Source: Bacteroidota bacterium
Lineage (GTDB): Bacteria > Bacteroidota > Bacteroidia > Chitinophagales > Chitinophagaceae
Length of the DNA stretch: 64,000 bases
NCBI GenBank assembly: GCA_023418315.1
Contig: JAEZZY010000019.1
Location: 62,001 to 126,000 of the forward strand
Direction: 5' to 3'
Every line of letters begins with the position of its first letter. Within the stretch, counting starts at the first letter, position 1. Shown here one piece after another: positions 53,705-63,300 of the stretch. A model generated the notes under the pieces. The model was given only the letters and a program-made list of their open reading frames with translations. It had not been told where the DNA came from and did not search any database. The translations under genes and the position numbers were made by a program.

Positions 53705-53995
53705 CTATTCCTTTCCGGTTTCTGCAGGCTTTTTCATAATGGCGTACACCTCTATACCAAAGCCCAGCATCATGAGAATGGGAGCGAGCGTTATTCTTCT
53801 AAAACTGAACAGCTCTTCGTAATTAAACTGATGCGGATCGGGGCTTTTGCCTCCTGCGGTGAGCGCGATGCCGATCAGGATGAACGCAACACCTATGAGC
53901 ATCCATGTATAATTGCTTTTATCAAAAAGAAAAATCTGATTGCCACGGGGCGTATCGGAAGAGGTTCTTGTTGCAGTTTTTTTAGTAGCAGCCAT
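53705..53995 (-). CDS. DUF3098 small membrane protein
   Basis: 96 aa with a Lys/Thr-rich N-terminus and two hydrophobic helices: NYTWMLIGVAFILIGIALTA with GGKSPDPHQFNYEELFSFRR between, and ITLAPILMMLGFGIEVYAIM. The start FLFDKSNYTWMLIG and the GGKSPDP...F segment are DUF3098 hallmarks. It lies 26 bases downstream of ftsX on the same strand, a conserved Bacteroidota arrangement. It probably assists divisome or envelope function, but this is inference by neighbourhood. Confidence 0.85.
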   Translation of the reverse strand: MAATKKTATRTSSDTPRGNQIFLFDKSNYTWMLIGVAFILIGIALTAGGKSPDPHQFNYEELFSFRRITLAPILMMLGFGIEVYAIMKKPAETGKE

Positions 53996-54021
53996 GCTGA
54001 ATATTTTTTAAAAGAATAAAA

Positions 54022-54879
54022 TTAATAAAGATCGTCCACATGCAGTTTCAGGTATTTTACTACGGAGCGGCGGGTGCTGATTAGCGAAATGAGAATGCCT
54101 ACCAGGATCATTCCGACCATAAGCATCACCAGCCAGAAATTATCATGCAGTGCATTCAGCTCCGGCATATTGGAAGAAGCGAAGGAAATCACGAGCCATA
54201 GCCCGGTAACGGCAATGATACCGCTTATCAATCCGTTGATGACTGCTCTTTTTTCAAAAGGAAGCAGAATGAATTTTTGCGTCGCGCCTACCATTTGCAT
54301 GGTTTTAATAAGGAAACGGTTGCTGAACATGGCAAGCCGTACGGTATTATCTATCAGCACTACGGCTATGACTATGAAGATAACCGAGATGACGCCGAGG
54401 ATGATCCCTATGCGGCGGAAGTTGCTGTTCATCTTTTCAATCATCGTATTGGGATAGACCACCTCCCGCACAATATTGCTTTGCTTTACAAACTGTTCGA
54501 TTTTCGTCATGCTGTCGCGGTTCACATACTCCGAGTGCAGATTCATTTTTATGGAGGTATAGAGCGGGTTGAAATCCAGCAATTGCATAAAGTCTTCGCC
54601 CATTTGCTCCTGCATTTCTTTGGCAGCTTCTTCTTTGGTTACGATGGTTGCTTTTTTTACAAATCCCTGCCGGTCCAGCATACCTTTCATGTCGCTAATC
54701 AAGGCAGGGCGGGTATTGTCATGGAATACGATTTCCATTTCAATATCTTCCTTAAATGCCTTAATCAGCCCGCGACCATTGAGCATAAACCACCCCAGTG
54801 TACCTAAAAGGAAAAGCACCAGCGACACGCCTACGATTGCGTAGAAATAAGAAGGTTTTGATTTTTTGGTGGCAGACAT
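54022..54879 (-). CDS. ftsX: Cell division protein FtsX
   Basis: 285 aa ABC-type membrane subunit of FtsEX, which controls peptidoglycan hydrolases at the septum. The N-terminal helix YFYAIVGVSLVLFLLGTLGW is followed by the periplasmic domain (about 45-170, DMKGMLDRQGFVKKATIVTK). The FtsX core helices follow: RIGIILGVISVIFIVIAVVL, TMQMVGATQKFILLPFEKRA (the typical coupling loop) and VINGLISGIIAVTGLWLVIS. The final helix is NFWLVMLMVGMILVGILISL. FtsE is not in this window. It is followed by DUF3098 in the same operon. Confidence 0.92.
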   Translation of the reverse strand: MSATKKSKPSYFYAIVGVSLVLFLLGTLGWFMLNGRGLIKAFKEDIEMEIVFHDNTRPALISDMKGMLDRQGFVKKATIVTKEEAAKEMQEQMGEDFMQLLDFNPLYTSIKMNLHSEYVNRDSMTKIEQFVKQSNIVREVVYPNTMIEKMNSNFRRIGIILGVISVIFIVIAVVLIDNTVRLAMFSNRFLIKTMQMVGATQKFILLPFEKRAVINGLISGIIAVTGLWLVISFASSNMPELNALHDNFWLVMLMVGMILVGILISLISTRRSVVKYLKLHVDDLY

Positions 54880-54993
54880 GTACGGATGAGTTGGCAGCGA
54901 AAATATAAAAATATCAATGGCGGCACACTATTCTGTTGTTAAAAAACACTATAGCGACAAAAAATATTTTATGTTGTTTTACCTTTTGCATTT

Positions 54994-55001
54994 TACATTT
55001 G
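54994..55001 (+). promoter_or_regulatory. -7 promoter element for arginase-fold gene
   Basis: TACATTTG matches TAnnTTTG and ends 7 bases before the ATG at 55009, so the message would have almost no leader. Confidence 0.45.
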
Positions 55002-55008
55002 AAAACTT

Positions 55009-56142
55009 ATGCAAGACCTTAGGCATTTTTTTGCACCGATTCATTTTTTAGAAACCCAGCCTCCCGGCACTTACGACCCCACACAATGGGGCGCACACGT
55101 ATCCTATGCTACCGGCAAAGGATTTGACTGGGAAGAAGCCGACATCATCCTCGTAGGTTGCGGAGAGATGCGCGGCGAAGACGAAAGCCTTGAATACGCA
55201 CAATCGCCCGATGCCATCCGTAAACAATTTTATGCCCTATACAACTGGCATCCGAGTATCAAATTGGCAGATGCCGGAAATATCTTGGAAGGCGCTACCC
55301 TGGGCGATACCCGCGCTGCCCTGCGCACCGTATTAAAAGAAATAAGAGATGCCGGAAAAATCGCAATCCTACTCGGCGGCTCTCATGACCTTACCATGCA
55401 GCAGTATGAAGCGTTCAAAAAAGAAGGAACCATTATCAACGCCGCCGTGGTGGATATGAAAATAGATTTGCAGGACGAAGAATTAATCACTTCCCGCAGC
55501 TTCTTGATGGACATCCTTACGGGGCAACCCAATTTTATAAGGCATTATAGCCATATAGGTTTTCAAAGCTATTATGTACATCCCCACATGCTGGAAACGC
55601 TGGATAAACTCCGGTTCGATTTTTTCAGGTTGGGAAAAGTAAAAGAACAAATAGAAGAAATGGAACCTGTGTTGCGCGCGGCTCATTTACTCAGCTTCGA
55701 TATGAATGCCATTCGTTTTTCCAATGCGTTTTCCAATGCCGATGGCTCGCCCAATGGTTTTGACGGGGAAGAAGCCTGCAACCTGCTGCGCTATGCGGGT
55801 ATGAGTCCTGAAATGACTTCCGTAGGGCTTTACGGATATGATATGCGCAAAGATTATAAACAGATGACCGCCAAACAAGCAGCGCAAATGCTATGGTATT
55901 TTATAGACGGCTACCTCATCCGTGGCAAAGAAGCCAGGTTGTCGGATGAAGAGGAATTTGTAAAATTCCATGTGCGCTTTACAGGCAATGACACCTTATT
56001 CCTAAAAAGCAAACATACCAACCGGTGGTGGATGCAACTGCCGAACGAAAGCTTCGTCCCTTGCTCCTATAACGACTACCTCACCGCAGCCAATAACGAA
56101 ATACCCGAGCGATGGCTACGGGAACAAGAACGACTGGTGTAG
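55009..56142 (+). CDS. Arginase/formimidoylglutamase fold protein with altered metal ligands
   Basis: 377 aa ureohydrolase-fold protein, annotated in Bacteroidota as formimidoylglutamase. The first metal motif region is LLGGSHDLTMQQYEAF (His present). The second reads NAAVVDMKIDLQDE where active arginases have DAHxD, so the His is Lys and one Asp context is changed. The third reads SFDMNAIRFSNAFSNA where SxDxDxxDP is normal. Four of the six usual Mn ligands are therefore uncertain. The last ~40 residues (NRWWMQLPNESFVPCSYNDY) form an extra tail. It may bind metal differently or be a non-enzymatic homologue. Confidence 0.78.
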   Translation: MQDLRHFFAPIHFLETQPPGTYDPTQWGAHVSYATGKGFDWEEADIILVGCGEMRGEDESLEYAQSPDAIRKQFYALYNWHPSIKLADAGNILEGATLGDTRAALRTVLKEIRDAGKIAILLGGSHDLTMQQYEAFKKEGTIINAAVVDMKIDLQDEELITSRSFLMDILTGQPNFIRHYSHIGFQSYYVHPHMLETLDKLRFDFFRLGKVKEQIEEMEPVLRAAHLLSFDMNAIRFSNAFSNADGSPNGFDGEEACNLLRYAGMSPEMTSVGLYGYDMRKDYKQMTAKQAAQMLWYFIDGYLIRGKEARLSDEEEFVKFHVRFTGNDTLFLKSKHTNRWWMQLPNESFVPCSYNDYLTAANNEIPERWLREQERLV

Positions 56143-56154
56143 GGTGGGGTGATT

Positions 56155-56389
56155 GGTTGAATAGTTGATTGGTTGAAGGGGATATTTGTCAATTGCCCAC
56201 TGATTTTTCAAACAGTAGCTCAAAGAAAACAATAAATTTGTAAGTAATGATAAGGCTATGAACACAGCTATAATAGACAGGCAAATCCACGATTATTTGG
56301 AACACTTGACGGCTAAGCAAAAAAAAGCGGTATTAACCGTAGTAAAAACATTTGCGGAAGAGGGTTGAATAGTTGATGGGTTGAAGGTG
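56155..56389 (-). repeat. Pair of TCAAC-octamer direct repeats flanking a small open frame
   Basis: GGTTGAATAGTTGATTGGTTGAAGG at 56155-56179 and GGTTGAATAGTTGATGGGTTGAAGG at 56363-56387 differ at one base. On the minus strand each reads as TCAACCNA-TCAACTAT-TCAACC, the same 8-base unit as the arrays at 36751 and 52284. The second copy overlaps the end of the small frame at 56258. Confidence 0.7.
56258..56368 (+). CDS. Short open frame resembling the N-terminus of an addiction-module antitoxin
   Basis: 36 codons, protein MNTAIIDRQIHDYLEHLTAK then QKKAVLTVVKTFAEEG. The pattern of a short start, a helix with a basic middle and an acidic end resembles the first ~40 residues of small Bacteroidota antitoxins, which are usually 70-80 aa. 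The stop is reached inside a TTGAATAGTTGAT repeat, so the 3' part may have been lost by a repeat-mediated change. It is more likely a remnant than a working gene. Confidence 0.4.
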   Translation: MNTAIIDRQIHDYLEHLTAKQKKAVLTVVKTFAEEG

Positions 56390-56435
56390 CCAATTGCCAA
56401 CTGCTAATTACCAACTGAATTTAGAATTTTAAGAC

Positions 56436-57623
56436 TTGATAGAGAATAAAAACATCATAGAAAAAGAAGAACGTGCAGTATTGGTCGGCTTGATTTATAA
56501 AGAACAAACCGAACCGATGCTGATGGAATACCTTGCCGAACTGGCTTTCCTCGCAGAAACCGCAGGCGCCGTTGCCGAAAAGGTATTCTTTCAAAAACTG
56601 CCTCACCCAGATAGCCGCACTTTTGTAGGCAAGGGAAAACTGGAAGAGATAAAAGCCTATGTGCAAGCCAAGGCTATAGACCTCGTCATTTTTGACGATG
56701 AACTGACCGGCGCACAGATAGGCAATATATCCGATGTACTGGGGGTGAAGGTAATAGACCGTAGTGATCTCATCCTGGATATTTTTGCGCGAAGGGCTAA
56801 GACCGCTCAGGCAAAAGTGCAGGTGGAGCTGGCGCAATACCAATACATTCTTCCGCGCCTGCGTGGCATGTGGAAGCATCTGGAACGCCAAGGCGGCGGC
56901 ATAGGCAGTCGCGGACCGGGTGAAACGGAAATCGAAACCGACCGCCGGCTGGTGAAGGATAAAATTTCCCTATTGCGCAAGCGGTTAGCAGAGATAGATA
57001 AGCAATCCATTACCCAAAGAAAAGAACGCGGCACTTATATCCGCCTGGCGCTGGTAGGCTATACCAATGTAGGCAAAAGCACATTGATGAATGTCCTCAG
57101 CAAATCGGAAGTATTTGCGGAAAATAAGCTCTTTGCTACGCTGGATACCACCACACGCAAAATCGTCTATGAGCAGACTCCTTTTTTACTGAGCGATACG
57201 GTAGGCTTTATCCGCAAGCTGCCGCACCATTTGGTAGAGAGTTTCAAAAGCACTTTGGATGAAGTACGGGAGGCCGATTGCCTGCTGCATGTAGTGGATG
57301 TATCGCACCCCGGCTATGAAGACCAGATGGGAACGGTAAACAAAACCCTGCATGAAATAGGCGCATTCGACAAACCGACCATCACTGTCTTCAATAAGAT
57401 GGACCTCTACGAAAAGAATGTGTTTGATGAATGGCTGCAAGAAGATGTAAAAACGGAACTCATAAATCAGCTCAAAAAACGCTGGGAACACGAAACCCAG
57501 GGCACTTGTGTATTTGTATCTGCTGTAGAAAAGCGAAATATAGACCTTTTGCGCACTACGATTCTGCAAAAAGTAAAAGCCTTGTACGAGCAACGCTACC
57601 CTTACCTCACTAATTTTTATTGA
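56436..57623 (+). CDS. hflX: GTPase HflX
   Basis: 395 aa ribosome-associated GTPase. The N-terminal HflX domain includes VGKGKLEEIKAYVQ and the signature FARRAKTAQAKVQVELAQYQ, then RGPGETEIETDRRLVKDKIS. The G domain has G1 GYTNVGKST (208-216), G3 DTVGFIRKLPHHLVESFKST and G4 FNKMD. The start is TTG at 56436: there is no ATG upstream in frame, and the next in-frame ATG would remove conserved strand one (RAVLVGLIYKEQT). HflX rescues or splits stalled ribosomes. The gene is downstream of a repeat-rich spacer. Confidence 0.92.
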   Translation: MIENKNIIEKEERAVLVGLIYKEQTEPMLMEYLAELAFLAETAGAVAEKVFFQKLPHPDSRTFVGKGKLEEIKAYVQAKAIDLVIFDDELTGAQIGNISDVLGVKVIDRSDLILDIFARRAKTAQAKVQVELAQYQYILPRLRGMWKHLERQGGGIGSRGPGETEIETDRRLVKDKISLLRKRLAEIDKQSITQRKERGTYIRLALVGYTNVGKSTLMNVLSKSEVFAENKLFATLDTTTRKIVYEQTPFLLSDTVGFIRKLPHHLVESFKSTLDEVREADCLLHVVDVSHPGYEDQMGTVNKTLHEIGAFDKPTITVFNKMDLYEKNVFDEWLQEDVKTELINQLKKRWEHETQGTCVFVSAVEKRNIDLLRTTILQKVKALYEQRYPYLTNFY

Positions 57624-57844
57624 ATAGTAAAATACCCTCATTCTTTCACCTCCTTCCCTCCTGCACGTCTTTAAGAAGATTTGCCACCCTATTGTTTTGC
57701 CCATAAATCCAAAACGGTTGTACGGTAATATTGCCTAAAAATGAGCTTATACCGTATACAAAACAACACAAACGAAATCGTTGAAAACGGAAATTATCGT
57801 TATATCATGAGAAAAATCTCCACCTATTTTCATAAATTTAGTAC

Positions 57845-59626
57845 GTGATAAAACGGTTGTTCGACATCGTTGCTACACGTAATAGGGAAGAACCCGATGC
57901 CGTGATGCTTGCCGCAAAAGAAAACGGCAACTGGAAAACCTACTCCTGCAATGAAGTATGGACGACAGCCAATCATCTTGCCACCGGCATTCTATCCCTG
58001 GGTATCAGCAGGGATCTATCCACGCCGGAAAGCCAGGAAAAAATCGCCATTATAGCTCCCAACCGCCCCGAATGGATTATGACGGATATAGGCGTGCAGC
58101 TAAGCGGCGCCGTCCTCACTCCCATCTATCCTACCGTGAGCGTACAGGATATGGAGTATATTCTGAAAGAAGCAGAAACACATATCGTATTCATAGCCGG
58201 TAAGGAATTGTATAAACGGTTCAAAGATTCATTCGCAAAAACACCCTCTATAAAACATATTTTCTCTTTTGACGAAATAGAAGGTGTGCGCCATTGGAAA
58301 GAATTGATACAAAACCAAGAGCCGCCGAGCGAGACGCATCTTGATAAAATAACTGAAGATACCCTTGCCACCATCATCTATACATCAGGCACTACGGGCA
58401 ATCCCAAAGGAGTGATGCTCAGCCATTCCAATATTGTACACAATGTGCAGGACAGCATGTGCGAATTTTGGTTTGCCGAAAAAAACGCACGCGCGCTCAG
58501 TTTCCTTCCGCTGAATCATATTTTTGAACGCACCGTTACCTATATCTACATCCATGCGGCAGTAGCCATTTACTATGCACAAAGTATGGAGACCATAGGC
58601 GATAATCTGAAAGAAGTAAAGCCGATTGTGTTTACCACCGTTCCCAGATTGCTGGAGAAAGTGTATGAGAAAATAGTGTCGAAAGGAAGGGAACTGAAAG
58701 GGCTTAAACACAGTCTATTCTTTTGGGCGTTGGCACTTGCAAAAAAATATGATAACATCAACCAAGGAAGCCTATGGTACCGTTTGCAATTAACCATAGC
58801 CAACCGGCTTGTCTTCAGCAAATGGCGTGAAGCACTGGGCGGCAACGTGAAAGCCATTGTTACCGGCTCGGCGGCTTGTCAGGAACGGCTCATCCGCATC
58901 TTTACCGCAGCACGCATCATTATCATGGAAGGATACGGACTCACGGAAACCTCCCCCGTGGTATCGGTCAATAAGTTCAATAGCGAAGACCGCAGGATAG
59001 GCACCATCGGCCCTGTCATACAAAATGTAGAAGCCAAGCTGGCACCGGATGGCGAAATCCTGGTGCGCGGAAAAAACATTATGATGGGCTATTATAAAAA
59101 TCCGCAACTCACCTCCGAAGTGATTCATGATGGCTGGTTTCATACAGGCGATATAGGCACGGTGGTAGAAGATCGTTTCCTGAAAATAACCGACCGAAAA
59201 AAAGAAATCTTCAAAACCTCGGGTGGCAAATACGTAGCCCCGCAGGTAATCGAAAACAAAATGAAGGAAAGCCTATACATAGAGCAAATACTGGTAACCG
59301 GTGCCAATAAAAAATTCGTAACGGCATTGGTCGTTCCGGCTTTTCCCTATGTGCGGAATTATCTTAACGAAAAAGGACTGCCCGTGCCGGAAACGGATGA
59401 AGACATCAACAAGCTGAAGGACGTACGCTATCTGATTCGTAATGAAATCAACAAATACAACGCCCAATTCGGACATGTGGAGCAGGTGAAAAAATTCCGG
59501 CTGCTGGATAGGGAATGGACGATTGATGAAGGTGAGCTCACTCCTTCACTAAAACTAAAAAGAAAATTCATCGAAGAAAAATACAGCAACCTTATTCGGG
59601 AATTGTATGGCGAGGAAGCCTCGTAA
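57845..59626 (+). CDS. Long-chain fatty-acid-CoA ligase (AMP-dependent synthetase)
   Basis: 593 aa ANL-superfamily enzyme, FadD15-like. The start is GTG (57845), with the conserved protein start MIKRLFDIVATRNREEPDAV. The ATP loop is YTSGTTGNPKGVM (179-191), followed by FLPLNHIFERTVTYIYIHAA, the adenine-binding EGYGLTETSPVVSVN, the A8 hinge GWFHTGDIGTVVEDRFLKIT and DRKKEIFKTSGGKYVAP (catalytic Lys region). It activates long-chain fatty acids to acyl-CoA. TAAATTTA, a -7-like element, ends 4 bases before the start codon, so it may also be leaderless. Confidence 0.9.
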   Translation: MIKRLFDIVATRNREEPDAVMLAAKENGNWKTYSCNEVWTTANHLATGILSLGISRDLSTPESQEKIAIIAPNRPEWIMTDIGVQLSGAVLTPIYPTVSVQDMEYILKEAETHIVFIAGKELYKRFKDSFAKTPSIKHIFSFDEIEGVRHWKELIQNQEPPSETHLDKITEDTLATIIYTSGTTGNPKGVMLSHSNIVHNVQDSMCEFWFAEKNARALSFLPLNHIFERTVTYIYIHAAVAIYYAQSMETIGDNLKEVKPIVFTTVPRLLEKVYEKIVSKGRELKGLKHSLFFWALALAKKYDNINQGSLWYRLQLTIANRLVFSKWREALGGNVKAIVTGSAACQERLIRIFTAARIIIMEGYGLTETSPVVSVNKFNSEDRRIGTIGPVIQNVEAKLAPDGEILVRGKNIMMGYYKNPQLTSEVIHDGWFHTGDIGTVVEDRFLKITDRKKEIFKTSGGKYVAPQVIENKMKESLYIEQILVTGANKKFVTALVVPAFPYVRNYLNEKGLPVPETDEDINKLKDVRYLIRNEINKYNAQFGHVEQVKKFRLLDREWTIDEGELTPSLKLKRKFIEEKYSNLIRELYGEEAS

Positions 59627-59677
59627 GAACCAAAATGGATTTTCTGCGCTATTTTCGCGGTCAAAATTTCACATCTT

Positions 59678-60298
59678 TTGAAGGGTATTCATTTTCTGAT
59701 GGTCTGTATCGCTTTAATGTGCTGCACATATCATGCAAGCGCGCAAGCCGTGCCGGATACTTCTATGAACCGAGTGCTGCCTGACTCCGCCCTTGCCAAG
59801 CAACAGGAAGTGAGCGCCTTGCCCAACGATGATGCAGGAGTGGTCTTCCGTCCGCAGGAGGAACAGCATAATGCCAAGAAAGCCGGGCTTTATTCCGCAC
59901 TTCTTCCCGGTGCAGGACAGCTATACAACAAAGATTACTGGAAGATACCGCTTATCTATGCAGGCGCAGGCGTAGCAGTTTATTTTTATACCAACAACCA
60001 AACCAACTATCGCAAATACCGCAGAGCCTACATCCTCCGGTTAGATAACGACCCTAACAACGATACAGAACTCATGTATTCTCCGGCAGAAATAAAAACC
60101 TTGCAAGATGAATACAAACGCTGGCTGGATCTCACAGGGCTGTTCACCGCCGTAGGCTATACCTTGCAAATACTGGATGCCGTAGTCTTTGCCCATCTCA
60201 AGGAGTTTGACATTTCACGCGATATATCTTTTCGTATGCAGCCCGTAGCCTATCCGAATGGAGGTATGGGCTTTGGTGTTGCCATGCATTGGCGGTAA
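59678..60298 (+). CDS. DUF5683 envelope protein
   Basis: 206 aa (from TTG 59678; an ATG at 59699 is the alternative start). A signal peptide (MKGIHFLMVCIALMCCTYHA) ends before SAQ. The DUF5683 core is KKAGLYSALLPGAGQLYNKD, YWKIPLIYAGAGVAVYFYTN and NQTNYRKYRRAYILRLDND. A second helix is LTGLFTAVGYTLQILDAVVF with AHLKEFDISRDISFRMQPV at the end. It is an inner-membrane or periplasmic protein of unknown function, frequent in Bacteroidota near cell-wall and chromosome-partition genes. Convergent with the M1 peptidase gene. Confidence 0.85.
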   Translation: MKGIHFLMVCIALMCCTYHASAQAVPDTSMNRVLPDSALAKQQEVSALPNDDAGVVFRPQEEQHNAKKAGLYSALLPGAGQLYNKDYWKIPLIYAGAGVAVYFYTNNQTNYRKYRRAYILRLDNDPNNDTELMYSPAEIKTLQDEYKRWLDLTGLFTAVGYTLQILDAVVFAHLKEFDISRDISFRMQPVAYPNGGMGFGVAMHWR

Positions 60299-60309
60299 AT
60301 TTCGATTAG

Positions 60310-63300
60310 TTAAAATGTTCTGTTCAAACCCACTACATACCTGAATCCAACATATTGCGGCGCTCCATAGGGTGGGCGGTTCAAGAAAAACGGCATATCG
60401 AAGCGAAGCGTGAGCGGTTTTGCTTTTTCAAATACGCCCCATTTTTTGATGGTAGCAGCAAATCCCAATCCGGCATCTATGCGCACATCACTCACCATCG
60501 TGGTAGGCACGGCATGGTAATATTCATTCAGGTTGTGGATACGGCTGAGTTCTATTACACCCATATCGGCAAATCCATAGGCATCTATATGCAGCCAGTT
60601 GCGGGTAAGCTTCGGTTGCCATCGAATATAGTTGTCAAAATCAAGTTCGAGATTGAGGCTTGCACCGCTTCTTCCTTTATAACCGATCAGCACTTCGCCG
60701 TTGCGCTCATCCGCCACAAAATAGCCGGCATAACCACGCAAATTCAGCCCGCCGCCTTGTTGAAAATGATTCATTTCGTAGCGGGATGTGCCTTGCCAGC
60801 TATCCGGAACAACGCCTATGCTTCGTGTATATTTATCCTCCATCATTTTCTCAGGATTACCACCTGCCAGCCATAGCGCACTTTCGTAAGGGAGGTTTGT
60901 ACCCATTCCCGCACGGGCAAACAATCGGCTACGCAATTCAAACTTGTGCAAATACAATGTATTCTTTACCTCCAACTGCACATAGCTATAGTTGAATGCG
61001 TTGGCTTCATTGCCTCCCAATAGCGGGGCTCGGAAACTTGCGGTAGCCGAGCCATAACTTTTTTTCGTGTTATAGGTTCTTGTGAGCGCTATGTTAAGGC
61101 TGTTGTTAGGATGCTGATTGTTACTGCTCCATTCGTGTGGGTAAAGCAGATAGTCTCTATCATGTGTACGTGGTCGCCATAGGGCTTGAAAGTAAATCTG
61201 CGCCAAAATGTTGTCGGTAGGTCGCCAGTTATGTCCTATTCTTCCATAGGCAAGCCCGTCAAGATAGCGAATGTTCAGTTGCTCTTCATGGTCGGGATGA
61301 TTATAGGAAACGGGTGAGCTATAGTTGAAGATAAAGTTAACCGGAGCATATCGCTGATAATAACCTTCGCTTTGATAGCTTAGGTAGGCATCTTCTTGCA
61401 AAACATGCGTATTCCACCATATACTTGCGTCCATTTTGTGCATGATGTTCAGGTAATTTCCTTCTACATGCGCTCCTAATTTTATTCCATCCACAGGATT
61501 CCACCATAGGTCAGGGCGGAGATACATTCTATAGCGATGACGATCCGTAGGGTTGCTTAATCCGCCGTCTAATTGTAGTTTCATAGATAAAGGAGGGAGA
61601 GGTAGGTTGCGCGTTTTACGATTGTCTAAAGGATAAACATCGGCAAGTCTGTTGGAGGTATCTATCACTACGTGTTGTATGCCGGAAGGCGCTTTTATTA
61701 CCGCCGTATAGTTGCTCTGTAATTTCCCCCATCCATACCATTTAGGCAATGTATAGGCATCCGTATTTTTAACGAACCAGGTATTAGGGATATGATAAGA
61801 TTGTTGTGTACCGTTCTTTTCCGTGATAGTAAAATCTATAGGCATCTGCATTTGCCCTTTTCTTTTAAAATGAATAGCAAAGCTGTCGGTATTCTTTATT
61901 TTTTTGACAGAAGAAACGGAATAATCTATTTTCTTCGTTGTTTCAAACCACTGATCGAAAAACCAGTTCAAATCCACTTTGGTAAATTGTAGTACCGAGG
62001 TTTTAAAATCTTCAAAATAAGGGTGCGCCATTTTCCATTGGTGAAAATAATGCTGCATTGTAGCGAGGAAAAGGGAATCTCCCAATACATACTGCAGGTT
62101 GTAAAGCATGGTGGCGGTTTTATAATAGACCATTCCATAGCCGCCTTCATGTCCTAAGGCATTGTTGAAATCATTAGAATGGGTATTCAAAGGCAAAGGC
62201 TCTCCTTTTAAAGCGGTGGAGATATAGGCGTTATATACGCGGCGGTCGCGCGTATCCACCGGTTCATAAAATTTGCGGCGATAAGTAGATTTGGGTGGTG
62301 ATTCTTTCAGGAATTTTCCGTCTATTTTATTCAATCCCCAAGCGGTGAGAAATTGTGTAAACCCTTCGTCCATAGCAGCTCTATAGGTTTCGTTGCTGCC
62401 TACCATTCCATAAAACCAGTTGTGTCCTATCTCATGTACCAGCAAGCCTCTATAGCCGGGCTCGCCTCCGCCATCCAAGGTAAGCATAGGGTATTCCATT
62501 CCATCAGCGGCATCGGCAGCTATCATTTTCGGGTAAGCATACATGCCTATATCTTCCGAAAAAGTTTGGATGATCTTTGCTACTAAGTCTGCACTGTTTT
62601 GCCAAGCGGCAGCGTGTGGTTCTTGAGCTAAGCCCACACATTCCACACCGTTCCAATAGGTAGTGGCAATACGGTAAGATGGATCGGCTGTAAAGGCGAA
62701 ATCATGGACATTCTCGGCATAAAAACGCCATGTCTTGCGTTCTCCTTTTTTATAGGGAATGATGGTGGAAGGCGGTTCATTCCATTTTTTGGAAGCGAAG
62801 TTTTTTATATCGAGTTTTTCGCGAAGTTCTTTAGGCAATACTTCTTCCCGGTTTTGAAGCGTGCCGGTAGCTTCTACGATATAGTTGGAAGCGAAATTCA
62901 ACGACACGTCATACACGCCAAATTCTCCGTAAAACTCTTTATTGAGATGCTGATAGGTGTCCCATCCGAATTTCCGGTCATACACACAGAGCTTAGGAAA
63001 CCACTGTACGCCGTTGTAGTGCATAAAACCCCACGCGGGGTACATTTTCATTCTTCTGCGTGTAGCGCCATTGTCGTAATAGGTTTTGAAATCCATCGTG
63101 AACTGCACCGAACCATTCGGATACAAAGGTTTGGGCAGATATACTTTCAGAATCGTATTGTCCAATTCTGTTTTCACTGCGCTGCCATTGACGTGTAGGT
63201 TTTCTACCACAGTGCCTAATCCGGCGGCTTCATAGCGCCCCAGCCGGCTGTTAAACTTCATTGCTTTTTCCAGATCATGCAAGTACGAGCCATTTACAAA

